Assembly: GCA_947577065.1 (NCBI GenBank)
Contig: CANPTT010000011.1
Location: forward strand, 1 to 58,104
Origin: an uncultured Pseudoflavonifractor sp.
GTDB lineage: Bacteria > Bacillota > Clostridia > Oscillospirales > Oscillospiraceae
DNA length: 58,104 bases
Reading direction: 5' to 3'
Shown here one piece after another: positions 1 through 8,877 of this stretch. Position 1 is the first letter of the stretch, and every line of letters begins with the position of its first letter. Both the position numbers and the translations under genes were made by a program. Below the pieces are notes generated by a model. It searched no databases and was not told where the DNA came from. It was given only the letters and a program-made list of their open reading frames with translations.

Positions 1-1501
1 AGACGATCTCGGTGCGCCGGGGGGAGGGATATTTTTTCATCACGTCCTTCAGCTCATCGGCAATGATGCCCTTGACCCGCTTGGGGTGGTCCAGGATATC
101 CTGCAGATCCTCGATCTCCTTCTCCAGGTCGGCAGTCTCGGCCACCCGCTTGAGGATATATTCCTTGTTGATATTCCGCAGGCGGATATCCGCCACAAAC
201 TCGGCCTGGATCTGGTCGATGCCAAAGCCGATCATCAGGTTGGGAATGACCTCCGCGTCCAGCTCGGTATCCCGGATGATCTGGATGGCCTTATCGATAT
301 CCAGCAGGATCTTTTTCAGGCCCTTCAACAGGTGCAGTTTGTCCTTTTTCTTCTTTTGAATGAACCAGGTCCGGCGGCGGACCCCCTCTACACGCCAGGC
401 CACCCACTCCTCCAGGATCTCCCGGACCCCCATGACCCTGGGCATGCCGGCGATCAGGATGTTGAAATTGCAGGCGAAGGAATCCTGGAGGGGCGTGCTC
501 TTAAAGAGCTTCTGCATCAGCTTGTCCGGCTCGGTCCCCCGCTTCAGGTCGATGGTGAGCTTCAGGCCGCTGAGATCGGTCTCATCCCGCATGTCGGCGA
601 TCTCCTTCAGCTTGCCCGCCTTTACAAGCTCGGTGACCTTGTCCATAATGGCCTCGGCGGTGGTGGTATAGGGGATCTCATAGATCTCGATCACGTTCTC
701 TTCCTTCACGTACCGCCACTTGGCCCGGACCTGGAAGGAGCCCCGTCCGGCGGCGTAGATGTCCGCCATCTGGGCCCCATCATAGAGCAGCTGTCCCCCT
801 GTGGGAAAGTCGGGGGCCTTCAGAACAGAGAGAAGGTCGCACTCCGGATCCTTCATGTAGGCGATGGTGGCCTCGCAGACCTCTGCCAGATTAAACCCAC
901 ACAGGTTGGAGGCCATGCCCACGGCGATGCCCTGATTGGCCGAGACCAGCACGTTGGGGAAGGTGGTGGGCAGCAGGGACGGCTCCTTCATGGAGCCATC
1001 GTAGTTGTCCACGAAATCCACCGCCTCCTGGTCGATATCCCGGAAAAGCTCGGCACAGATGGGGTCCAGCTTGGCCTCGGTATATCGGGAGGCGGCCCAG
1101 GCCATATCCCGGGAGTAGACCTTGCCGAAGTTGCCCTTGGAGTCCACAAAGGGGTGGAGAAGGGCCCCGTAGCCCCGGGAGAGACGAACCATGGTGTCAT
1201 AGATGGCGGCGTCACTGTGGGGGTTGAGCTTCATAGTCTGGCCCACGATGTTGGCCGACTTGGTCCGGGCCTTGGTGAGCAGTCCCATGTCGTACATGGT
1301 GTAGAGAAGCTTCCGGTGGGAAGGCTTAAAGCCATCGATCTCCGGAATGGCCCGGGAGATGATCACGCTCATAGCGTAGGGCATGTAGTTGATCTCCAGG
1401 GTCTGGGTGATGGGCTGCTCCAGCACCTCGGCCCGTAGCCCCATCACATTGGGGTCGGCCGGGCGGTGCTTGACTTCATCAGGGGATTTTTTCTTTGCCA
1501 T
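1..1501 (-). CDS. Type IIA DNA topoisomerase A subunit (ParC/GyrA-like), 3' end outside window
   Basis: This is the breakage-reunion subunit of a type II topoisomerase, which cuts and reseals duplex DNA through a catalytic tyrosine. About 500 N-terminal residues are present and the frame runs off the window edge without a stop. The start is the ATG at 1501 (MAKKKSPDEV). The core motif YAMSVIISRAIPEIDGFKPS lies near residue 42. AWAASRYTEAKL holds the catalytic Tyr140, whose codon is at 1082-1084. The end visible here is the helical tower region. It lies downstream of five secreted-protein genes whose other flank is the matching B subunit, on the same strand and 55 bp after the nearest of them. 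The ParC-type role is inferred from the B-subunit partner; it could be a third, non-canonical topoisomerase found beside gyrase in some Clostridia. Confidence 0.88.
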   Translation of the reverse strand, partial: MAKKKSPDEVKHRPADPNVMGLRAEVLEQPITQTLEINYMPYAMSVIISRAIPEIDGFKPSHRKLLYTMYDMGLLTKARTKSANIVGQTMKLNPHSDAAIYDTMVRLSRGYGALLHPFVDSKGNFGKVYSRDMAWAASRYTEAKLDPICAELFRDIDQEAVDFVDNYDGSMKEPSLLPTTFPNVLVSANQGIAVGMASNLCGFNLAEVCEATIAYMKDPECDLLSVLKAPDFPTGGQLLYDGAQMADIYAAGRGSFQVRAKWRYVKEENVIEIYEIPYTTTAEAIMDKVTELVKAGKLKEIADMRDETDLSGLKLTIDLKRGTEPDKLMQKLFKSTPLQDSFACNFNILIAGMPRVMGVREILEEWVAWRVEGVRRRTWFIQKKKKDKLHLLKGLKKILLDIDKAIQIIRDTELDAEVIPNLMIGFGIDQIQAEFVADIRLRNINKEYILKRVAETADLEKEIEDLQDILDHPKRVKGIIADELKDVMKKYPSPRRTEIV

Positions 1502-1556
1502 CGGTATCCATCCTTATCCGTTAGGTATTATCTTTTCACAATATTACGATTTGATA

Positions 1557-3158
1557 TCACTTTTTCAAGCCGATAACACCAGTTTGGAAGAGGGTATCGT
1601 CCAAAACAGAAGCCGTTGCGGGGTTTTCTTTTATCATCGAATAAAATTTGCCCCGTTGGGTCTGCCAAACGTCTTGTCCTGTCATATCCTGCTCCTCCCA
1701 AGCTTGATAGCCGTAAAGATAATTTTCATAGGCTTCCTCCCAGGAGGAAAAATTCTGTGCTGTCAAACCGGCGGCAGGCTCTATTAGCGCCAACGCCTCA
1801 GCGTAAGTGACAAAGCCCGCCTCATAACCCCACTGGGCCAAACTGGACGCCCGGAAAAGGTCCCAGGCCAACTGAGGCCGTTCCCTTACCGTTCCCTGGC
1901 TGTCGGTCAAAGCTTTCACAGTGACAGTCAACGCTTCCCTGTCCGTGATCCCCCAGCCGCTCTCCAGTAAATACCGCGCCTCGTTGGAAGCCGACACCCG
2001 AATCGTTTCAAGTCCATTTCCTGTGGGCTGGCTATAGGTTTTGGCCCGGTGCATGGAGCCAAAGATCCCGGGCTCCTCCTCTCCGCCCAGCCGGGCCGAT
2101 ACCGCCCCCATAGCCAAGGCCCAGGCTTCCACATTGGAGCCCTCCGCCACAGTTTTATTTTCTGTGACCAGGACCCGGTGTCCAGGGCCGTCCCACTCCA
2201 CTGTCTGTCCAAAAAATTCAGCAATATACCGCACCGGAACAAAGGTCGTCCCTTCCTCGGCAAAGGGGGCCACATCCATCTGGAATCCCGTCCCGTTTCG
2301 GATGGCGGCAGTTTCTCCCAGGGTCATTACGATCTCATCCCCCGCCCGGCTCAAACGGATCTGATTTGTATCCGCCAGCCATTCCACTTTGGCTCCCAAC
2401 GCCTCCGACACAGCCCGGATAGGCACCAATGTACGGCCATTCCGAGCTTGAGCAGGCAGACATTCCGGCAGCTGGTGGTATCCACCGGCAGGGACGATCT
2501 CTTCCCCGTCCAAATAGACGTAAATAATATCCCTCTCTGTGCCCAGAATATCGGCAAGACGCCGGTACTCTTCCTCACTCACATCCAGCGTACCCCAGTT
2601 CAAAAATTGATCCAATGTGCGTAAACCATTTTGCGCCATTGCTTTGTCAATGACCTCTGCAATGGAGGAGACATCCTCTTCCCCTCCGGCATGGTATCCG
2701 ATCTGATACATAGAACGAGCACTCCAAAGGGCCAGCTTTGCCGCATTGGGGCCGCCTGAATCCGCATCTCTTTGCTTCACCGAGTAAAACAGATCGCTGT
2801 CTGACCACGCGGGATATCCTCCATTTTTATGGTACATCAACTCAATAAGGCCATATTCAAATCCTGCTGCAGAATCTCCATAGGGCCCCTGCATCAGACT
2901 GCTTAACTTGCTGATGTTCTCAAACAGAGGCTCACCCTGCTTTGGTTTGAGATTTCCCGCCGCGGCGTCCGCCCGAAGCTCAAGGATATAGTTCCAATAT
3001 GTGGGCCGGTATGCCCTGGCGCCCGGAAATATGATGTAGTCCTCTTCCTCGATCCACTCCGGTGGGGTGGGAGTAACGCTCTCCGCCGCCAAGGTGGCAG
3101 GAAGCAAAGAAAAAATGCATACTATAGCCAACACCAGAAAAAATGCTTTTCTCTTCAT
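1557..3158 (-). CDS. Secreted stalk-domain / DUF1266-like protein, cassette member A
   Basis: No defined function is known. The 533-residue protein starts with a signal peptide (residues 1-25, MKRKAFFLVL...LAAE). It then has the motif PTPPEWIEEEDYIIFPG (30-46), a helical region, and a copper-amine-oxidase-N type stalk domain (about 213-333, with NGRTLVPIRAVSEALGA and FVPVRYIAEFFGQ). The C-terminal half resembles DUF1266: GWGITDREAL near 401, AWDLFRASSLAQWGYEAGF at 431 and SSWEEAYENYL at 471. It ends DDTLFQTGVIGLKK, a tail shared with B and C. Exported localisation is inferred from the signal peptide; no LPXTG or SLH anchor is seen. Its codons are visibly less GC-rich than those of B to E, so it may have a different history. 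The ribosome site (GGAATAGGGAATT) is weak. Confidence 0.82.
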   Translation of the reverse strand: MKRKAFFLVLAIVCIFSLLPATLAAESVTPTPPEWIEEEDYIIFPGARAYRPTYWNYILELRADAAAGNLKPKQGEPLFENISKLSSLMQGPYGDSAAGFEYGLIELMYHKNGGYPAWSDSDLFYSVKQRDADSGGPNAAKLALWSARSMYQIGYHAGGEEDVSSIAEVIDKAMAQNGLRTLDQFLNWGTLDVSEEEYRRLADILGTERDIIYVYLDGEEIVPAGGYHQLPECLPAQARNGRTLVPIRAVSEALGAKVEWLADTNQIRLSRAGDEIVMTLGETAAIRNGTGFQMDVAPFAEEGTTFVPVRYIAEFFGQTVEWDGPGHRVLVTENKTVAEGSNVEAWALAMGAVSARLGGEEEPGIFGSMHRAKTYSQPTGNGLETIRVSASNEARYLLESGWGITDREALTVTVKALTDSQGTVRERPQLAWDLFRASSLAQWGYEAGFVTYAEALALIEPAAGLTAQNFSSWEEAYENYLYGYQAWEEQDMTGQDVWQTQRGKFYSMIKENPATASVLDDTLFQTGVIGLKK

Positions 3159-3213
3159 AATTCCCTATTCCTTTCTTTTGTAGCGTTTTTCCCTTTTGCG
3201 GATGGATTCCTCT

Positions 3214-4899
3214 TCAGGCGATCACACCGGAGGGAGTCTGGTCCAGGACGCCGATGACCCCGACCTTAAAGAGGGTGTCGTCAAAAAGGGGACCGATGGT
3301 ACTGTGCCCCTTCATCTCCTCCTGATAGAACTTTCCCAGGGGCGTCTCCCAGGTGTCCTTCCCCTCCGGGTCGGTCCAGCTCTGCCAGTGGTAACCATCC
3401 AGGAAATTTTCATAGGCCTCATCCCAGGAGGTAAAGACCTGGCTGAGGATGGTGGCGGCGGGCTCCAGCAGGGCCAGGGACTCCCGGTAGGTGAGATAGC
3501 CCGCCGCATAGCCCCACTGGACCAGGTTGGACATGCGGAACAGGTCCCAGGCCCAGATCCCCTTGTCGCCCCACTTCCGGGCCAGCTCCTCGGTGTAGGC
3601 TACACGCCAGCCCTCGTCCCCCAGAGAGGCCACATAAGCGTCAAAATCCTCGTCCTTTATACTCAGCGCCAGGATGGCCTCCCACCGGAAGCCGCTGTCG
3701 TTGCCATCCAGGGTCATGACCCCCACTGTAGCCATCAACTCCTCCCGGTTGGTGACTCCCCAGTTCATCTCCAGGACCTGCCGGGCCCCCTGGGCCACCT
3801 GCTGCCGCACCGGCGCCTCCAACCCCAGGCTTTTCAGCTCCTGGAGCCCGGTCACCGTGCGGGAGGTCCGGCTGTAGTTGCCATAGAGGGAGGGGTCCCC
3901 CCGGTACACAAGGGCCAGCATGGCCCCCATGGGGAGGGCCCAGGCCTCCAGGTTGGACCGGCCCATCACCGACTTGTCCTCCGTAATGTCCACCCGCCGC
4001 TCTTCCCCGTTCCAGCTCACCTTTTGCCCAAAAAATTCAGCCGCGTAGCGAGCGGGGATCAATGTCCTTCCGTCTACGGCATAGGGGGCCACATCCATCT
4101 CCATAGCCACCCCATCCACAGTGGCGGCGGTGCTGTCCAGAGTCATAGTCACAATGGAACCCGCCCGGATCAGAGTGATCTGCTTTGTCTCCTGGTCCCA
4201 ATTTACATCGGCCCCCAGAGCCTCAGCCACCGCACGGATGGGCACCATGGTCCGCCCGTTCCGGACCTCGGGAGGGACGTCCATACCCAGGGCACTTCCG
4301 TCAATATAGAGGTGTATTCGCTCCAGGTAGTCCTTCACTTCCTGCTCCAGAGCCTTTCTCCGCCGCTGGGTCACCCGGTCCATAAAGGGGCCGGCCCAAA
4401 AGTCCTCCATGGTCCTCCCCGACTCCTGAAGAAGGTCGCCCAGCACCCGGTCCATCACGATCCCCCGGCTCTCCGAGAGCATATAAGCCTGAAGCTCCAG
4501 GAAGTAGAGGTCGTAGTAGGTTTCCCCCTTCTCCTCCTCCAAGGCCTCCCGCGCCGCCCGGAAGGCCCGGAAGGCGTAGCCGTAGTTGGTGGGAGAGGTC
4601 CCGTTGGCGGCGTAACGCAGCCGGATCAGGCCCAGCTCATAGCAGGTCCCCGGAGAGCCCTCGGGCTCGTTGCGCTGGCTTTGGGGGAAGGAGCCCCCCG
4701 CCCCTGCATCCTCGCGCAGGGTCTGAAGCCGCGCCCAGTTTTCCGGCCGGTAGACCTCATCCCCCGGGAAGGTCAGATAGTCCTCGGCCCGGATCCACTC
4801 CGGCGCCGTGGGCTCTATAGGCTTCGCCCCCTCTGCCGCCCAGGCAGGGGGGATGGTCAGGGCAAGGGCCAAAAGCAGGGACAGCCATCTTCTTTTCAC
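3214..4899 (-). CDS. Secreted stalk-domain / DUF1266-like protein, cassette member B
   Basis: A 561-residue paralog of its neighbours. The start is a GTG at 4899 (MKRRWLSLLL) whose GTGA overlaps the stop of member C, so translation is probably coupled. There is a signal peptide (1-22), then PTAPEWIRAEDYLTFPG (30-46), helical middle, stalk domain (about 195-313, LYIDGSALGMDVPPE, NGRTMVPIRAVAEALGAD, IPARYAAEFFGQ), and DUF1266-like C-terminus (NWGVTNREEL, AWDLFRMSNLVQWGYAAGY, SWDEAYENFL). The tail FDDTLFKVGVIG matches A. Stalk domains are known from cell-surface proteins of Firmicutes. DUF1266 is a family of unknown function also seen in E. coli YbeU and YbeR. The role is not known; a surface or envelope role is inferred only from export and domain type. 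Confidence 0.82.
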   Translation of the reverse strand: MKRRWLSLLLALALTIPPAWAAEGAKPIEPTAPEWIRAEDYLTFPGDEVYRPENWARLQTLREDAGAGGSFPQSQRNEPEGSPGTCYELGLIRLRYAANGTSPTNYGYAFRAFRAAREALEEEKGETYYDLYFLELQAYMLSESRGIVMDRVLGDLLQESGRTMEDFWAGPFMDRVTQRRRKALEQEVKDYLERIHLYIDGSALGMDVPPEVRNGRTMVPIRAVAEALGADVNWDQETKQITLIRAGSIVTMTLDSTAATVDGVAMEMDVAPYAVDGRTLIPARYAAEFFGQKVSWNGEERRVDITEDKSVMGRSNLEAWALPMGAMLALVYRGDPSLYGNYSRTSRTVTGLQELKSLGLEAPVRQQVAQGARQVLEMNWGVTNREELMATVGVMTLDGNDSGFRWEAILALSIKDEDFDAYVASLGDEGWRVAYTEELARKWGDKGIWAWDLFRMSNLVQWGYAAGYLTYRESLALLEPAATILSQVFTSWDEAYENFLDGYHWQSWTDPEGKDTWETPLGKFYQEEMKGHSTIGPLFDDTLFKVGVIGVLDQTPSGVIA

Positions 4900-6629
4900 T
4901 TTTCTCCCCCCTGTGCCGGAAGGCCCACCACCCCGGTCTCAAACAGCGTGTTGTCCAGCGCCGCCGCCCAGGCCGGGGTGGCCTTGAGCTTCAGGTAATA
5001 AAAACCCCGTGGCAGTTTGGCAAGCTCGGCGTCCTTTCCGCCGTCCCAGCCGGGGGTAATAAAACCGCTCTGCTGCTGAAGGATCGCCTGCCCCTGAAGG
5101 TAGGCAGCCACATCGATCCTGGCCCACCAGGCGTAGCCCTCCAGATAGTTCTCATAAAACTCCTCCCAGGAGGAGAAGGTCGCACAGGCCAACTCCGCCG
5201 CAGGACGGACCTGCTCCAGAGCCTCCTCGTAGGTGAGATAGCCCGCCATATACCCCCACTGGGCCAGGTTGGATATGCGGGAGAGGTCCCAGGCCAGGAT
5301 CCCCTTGTCCCCCCATTTTTCCGCCAGATACTTGGTGTAGGGCCACATATACTGGTCTGTCTCGCCGGAGATGGCAATGAGGGCTCCCAGATCGGTCTCG
5401 CTCAGACTGAGGGCGATGGCGGCAGCCTCCTGAAAGCTGTCATTGTGTCCATGCTCCGTCATGCGCCCGATCAGCTCCACCAGTTCCTCCCGGCCCCCTA
5501 CCCCCCAGGCGGAGGCCAGATTTTTCCGGAAACTCTCCCGGGCCTCGGCGGTGCGGGGCGTCTGTCCAAAGCGGGTGGGGTCCTGCTCATCAAGAGAGCC
5601 CCGGATAGCCCCCATAGCAATGGCCCAGGCCTCCAAATTGGAGTCCCCCGCCACAGTCCTGTTTTCCAGAATGTCAGCCCGGTGGGTCGTCCCGTCCCAG
5701 GTCACCGCCTGTCCAAAAAACTCGGCGGCATACCGGGCCGGGATCAGGGTCCGGCCATCCGTAGCATAGGGCGCCACATCCATCTCCATCTGCTGTCCGT
5801 CCACCGTGGCGGCGGTGCTGTCCAGGGTCATGGTGACAGTGACGCCCGCCCGGGTCATTCCGATCCGCCGGCTCTCCCGATCCCAGCTCACATCGGCCCC
5901 CAGGGCCTCTGCCACCGCGCGGATAGGTACCATGGTCCGCCCATCCCGGACCTCGGGAGGAACGTCCAGGGCCAGGGGCTGTCCGTCCAGGTAGAGGTCC
6001 ACCCGACTCTGAAACCGGGCCAGCTCCTCGGCATGGGCTGCCCAGAAGGCAGCTTTCTCCTCCTCAGAGAAAATCACGGAATCCATCAGCTTTTCATAGG
6101 AAAACCGGGGATCGTTCAAAAGAGGCGTTACGCTCTCGTAAAACTCCTCCCCCAGGCCATAGTAATGCAGAACACTCCTGGCGTTCCAGAGGAGGACAGG
6201 GTAACGCTGTTCCTGGGTAAGACTCTCCTGGATCCGGTCAAAATGATACATGAGATAGGTCCAGTAGGGGGCCGGTTCCCCCTCTTCCAGACGGTAGAGC
6301 CGGGTCTCGATGAGCGCCATCTCAAACAGCGCCCCCACATCCGGGTGCTGACGGTCGGTGGCCAGCTTGTAGAGCCGGGAATAGCCCTTGTCCAGCTCCT
6401 TGGGGATGGAGGCCACATGGATGGCCCCCCAGCTCACCTCCCGGCGAAGGCCCAGAATGGTCTCCCAGTTGTCCGGCTCATAGGCGTCCGAGTCCTCAAA
6501 GACCGCGTACTCCTCCGCCGGGACCCAGTCGGGCGGGGTGGGAGTGGCTCTCTGGGCGGCCAGGGCAGAGGGAAAAAGAGAAAATACCAGGACAAAGGTC
6601 AAGAGCAGGGACGCGCTTTTCTTTTTCAT
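4896..6629 (-). CDS. Secreted stalk-domain / DUF1266-like protein, cassette member C
   Basis: The 577-residue protein is the third paralog. I chose the ATG at 6629 (MKKKSASLLLTFVLVFSLFP) because AAAGGAG sits eight bases upstream and a signal peptide follows directly; upstream in-frame starts add a charged leader and lack a site. After the signal peptide come PTPPDWVPAEEYAVF, a helical middle, a stalk domain (VDLYLDGQPLALDVPPE, DGRTMVPIRAVAEALGAD, IPARYAAEFFGQ), and the DUF1266-like part (AWGVGGREELVELIGRM, AWDLSRISNLAQWGYMAGY, SWEEFYENYLEGY). It ends DNTLFETGVVGLPAQGGEK. The stop overlaps the GTG start of member B. The stalk segment is nearly interchangeable with that of B, pointing to fairly recent duplication or gene conversion. 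Function unknown. Confidence 0.82.
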   Translation of the reverse strand: MKKKSASLLLTFVLVFSLFPSALAAQRATPTPPDWVPAEEYAVFEDSDAYEPDNWETILGLRREVSWGAIHVASIPKELDKGYSRLYKLATDRQHPDVGALFEMALIETRLYRLEEGEPAPYWTYLMYHFDRIQESLTQEQRYPVLLWNARSVLHYYGLGEEFYESVTPLLNDPRFSYEKLMDSVIFSEEEKAAFWAAHAEELARFQSRVDLYLDGQPLALDVPPEVRDGRTMVPIRAVAEALGADVSWDRESRRIGMTRAGVTVTMTLDSTAATVDGQQMEMDVAPYATDGRTLIPARYAAEFFGQAVTWDGTTHRADILENRTVAGDSNLEAWAIAMGAIRGSLDEQDPTRFGQTPRTAEARESFRKNLASAWGVGGREELVELIGRMTEHGHNDSFQEAAAIALSLSETDLGALIAISGETDQYMWPYTKYLAEKWGDKGILAWDLSRISNLAQWGYMAGYLTYEEALEQVRPAAELACATFSSWEEFYENYLEGYAWWARIDVAAYLQGQAILQQQSGFITPGWDGGKDAELAKLPRGFYYLKLKATPAWAAALDNTLFETGVVGLPAQGGEK

Positions 6630-6666
6630 GATCATTTCTCCTTTCCTAAAACGATCCTCCGGCGGA

Positions 6667-8844
6667 TCAATCCTTTCCGTCGGCAAGCATGGCGTCGTCA
6701 AAAAGGCTCCGGGTGTCGGGACTGTTTTTCAGGTATTGGAACGCCATACCCAGCTCGGTCTCCCACACCGTCTTGTCCCCCAGCTCCTCACGAAGACACC
6801 AGTAGTAACCCTCCAAAAAGTTTTCATAGACCGCATCCCAGGAATCAAACTTTTCCGTCAGCTCTTGGGCGGCGGGTTCCAGCAGCTCCATGGCCTCATT
6901 GTAGGTCACATAGCCCGCCGTGTAGCCCCACTGGGTAAGGGTGACGGCCCGGCACAGATCCCAGGCCCGTATGCCGGTCTTGCCCCACTTTTTCCACAGG
7001 CCTTTGGTATAGGGCCACATATATTGATCTACATCGCTGAGCTTTTCCGTCCGGTTGGTGATCTGCCAGTCGCTGAGACCCCACACCTCATCGGCGGCGG
7101 CCTGGAAATCCTTCTGGTCTCCCTCCTTCAGGATCTCCTCCACCGTCTCCAGCAGCTTCTCCCGGTCCGGGATCTCCCAGGTCCCTTCCAGCGTCTCCCG
7201 GCACAGGCCGGAGGGGGCCACCGTCCGATTTTCATTGACTCCATGGTCGCTGTGGGCAGTCTCGGTGTAGGGAGGGCGGGAATAGAAGCCGAATTGGGCG
7301 GGGTCGCCTCCCTCCAGGAAACCCAGCAAGGATCCCATGGGCAAAAGCCGGCTCTCCAAACCGGAGTCCTCCCAGCCGCTCTTGTCCTCGGTGATGTCCA
7401 CCCGGCGGTCCTCCCCGTTCCAGGTAACGGTCTGCCCAAAGAACTCCGAGACATACCGGGCAGGTACATAGGTACGGTTTTGGTCAGCATAGGGGGCCAC
7501 ATCCATCTCCATCTGCTCGCCGTCCACGGTGGCAGTAGTCTTGCCTGGGGTCAGGGCCACCACGCTTCCGGCCCGGGTCAGGGTGACCTCCCAGCTCTCC
7601 TCATTCCAGCCCACATCGGCCCCAAGGGCCTCGGAGATGGCCCGGATAGGCACCATCACCCGCTCCTCCAGGACCTGGGGCTCGGTATCCATGATGAGAG
7701 GCTCCCCATCCAGATAGACGGAGATACGGTTTTTCTCCCGGTCATATACCTCCTGATACTCTGCTACCACCCCCTCCACAATGGCTCGGTCAGCCTCGCT
7801 TACCCGATCCATGTAGGGAGCGTTGAAAAAGTCGTCCAAGGTCATGCCCAGGGCGTCCAGGGCGGGAACCAGCCCCCGGCCCAGATTTTCGGAATATTCC
7901 GGATGGTAGAGGACATAGGCCCGGTATTTCTCCACGGAAAGGCGGTAATAGGTCTCATCCCGCCCCCGGCTTTGGTCGTACCAGCCGCTCTCGGCGGCAT
8001 GGAAAGCCCGTCCCGCCGCCAGAAAGGCAGCCTTGGCCTCAAACTCATTGTCTCCGTAATTCTCCGCGCACTTCAGGCGGATCAGGGCCGTCTCATAGCA
8101 CTGCCCCGGGGAACCCTCCGCCCAATCCCGGCCCTCATAATCCAGAAGCCCGCCCTCTTCCGCCTGCCGGCGCAGGACCTGGATATAGTCCCAGTTTCCC
8201 GGCTGATAGGCCGCATCACCGGGAAACGTGATATAATCCTCCGCCGCCACCCAGGAGGGAGCGGTGGGAGTCACAGGGGCGGCGGGCTGGGTCAGAAGCC
8301 CGCTTCCCATTCCCGAAGCCGCTTGGGCCGCAATCCGCTGGACAAACAAATTCTCCCGGAACTCCATCTCGCTTTGGAGCAAAAGCTCCCGCTGGTAGGC
8401 CTCTTTTTCCCAGATGCCGCCCCACTTCTCCTCAAAGTAGGCGTTGGCGTCAAAGTCCGCCCAGAGCTGGGGATGCCCCGTCCGGTAGGCCTCCGCCTCG
8501 GCGCAGACCCGCTCTATGGCATTTCGTTTGTTCACATAGCCATAAAGCAGCTCCTCCCTGGTCTTTTCGCCGCCTTCTCCCAGCAGGGAGAGCAGCTCCT
8601 CCGTGGTCAGGGCCTCCAGCTCCCCGGGGTGGGCGGCGGAGTAGGTGCTGACCAGGTAGCTCCTGTAGGCGGCATACATGGCCTCCCAGTCCGCGCCGGA
8701 ACCGGTATAACCGGGATCCAGGACCCTGTATTGTTCCTCATACTCCCCACAGGTCATGGGAAAAGCGGCCTCCACCCCTAAAGCGGCGGGGAACAGGGAA
8801 AAAAGCAGGCAGAGGGCAAGAAGCAGGGAGAGAATTTTTTTCAT
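6667..8844 (-). CDS. Secreted stalk-domain / DUF1266-like protein with extra N-terminal module, cassette member D
   Basis: A 725-residue paralog. It begins with a signal peptide (1-25, MKKILSLLLALCLLFSLFP) behind a GGAGG site. Residues 30-175 form an extra module absent from A to C but shared with member E: YSAAHPGELEALTTEELLSL at 68, LWADFDANAYFEEKW at 127, and a closing EFRENLFVQ at 161. From residue 193 it follows the family plan: PTAPSWVAAEDYITFPG, helical middle, stalk domain (about 374-487, ISVYLDGEPLIMDTEPQ, IPARYVSEFFGQ-type ending PARYVSEFFGQ), and DUF1266-like end (TWEIPDREKL, AWDLCRAVTLTQWGYTAGY, SWDAVYENFLEGYYW). The usual tail is degenerate (FDDAMLADGKD). It is therefore a fusion of the E-type module with the A-C architecture. 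Function unknown. Confidence 0.82.
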   Translation of the reverse strand: MKKILSLLLALCLLFSLFPAALGVEAAFPMTCGEYEEQYRVLDPGYTGSGADWEAMYAAYRSYLVSTYSAAHPGELEALTTEELLSLLGEGGEKTREELLYGYVNKRNAIERVCAEAEAYRTGHPQLWADFDANAYFEEKWGGIWEKEAYQRELLLQSEMEFRENLFVQRIAAQAASGMGSGLLTQPAAPVTPTAPSWVAAEDYITFPGDAAYQPGNWDYIQVLRRQAEEGGLLDYEGRDWAEGSPGQCYETALIRLKCAENYGDNEFEAKAAFLAAGRAFHAAESGWYDQSRGRDETYYRLSVEKYRAYVLYHPEYSENLGRGLVPALDALGMTLDDFFNAPYMDRVSEADRAIVEGVVAEYQEVYDREKNRISVYLDGEPLIMDTEPQVLEERVMVPIRAISEALGADVGWNEESWEVTLTRAGSVVALTPGKTTATVDGEQMEMDVAPYADQNRTYVPARYVSEFFGQTVTWNGEDRRVDITEDKSGWEDSGLESRLLPMGSLLGFLEGGDPAQFGFYSRPPYTETAHSDHGVNENRTVAPSGLCRETLEGTWEIPDREKLLETVEEILKEGDQKDFQAAADEVWGLSDWQITNRTEKLSDVDQYMWPYTKGLWKKWGKTGIRAWDLCRAVTLTQWGYTAGYVTYNEAMELLEPAAQELTEKFDSWDAVYENFLEGYYWCLREELGDKTVWETELGMAFQYLKNSPDTRSLFDDAMLADGKD

Positions 8845-8877
8845 GGGAGCCTCCTCATCTTTTTGGGGTAGCAGTCT

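Noticed and set aside
86-1438. Long open frame on the plus strand opposite the topoisomerase A gene
   Set aside because: Antisense shadow typical of GC-rich codons; its translation is low-complexity Gly/Leu/His with no domain, and the minus strand has a clear topoisomerase.
3196-8781. Long plus-strand frames opposite the secreted cassette genes
   Set aside because: The minus strand gives signal peptides, ribosome sites and shared domains; the plus frames give repetitive Gly/His/Pro sequence.
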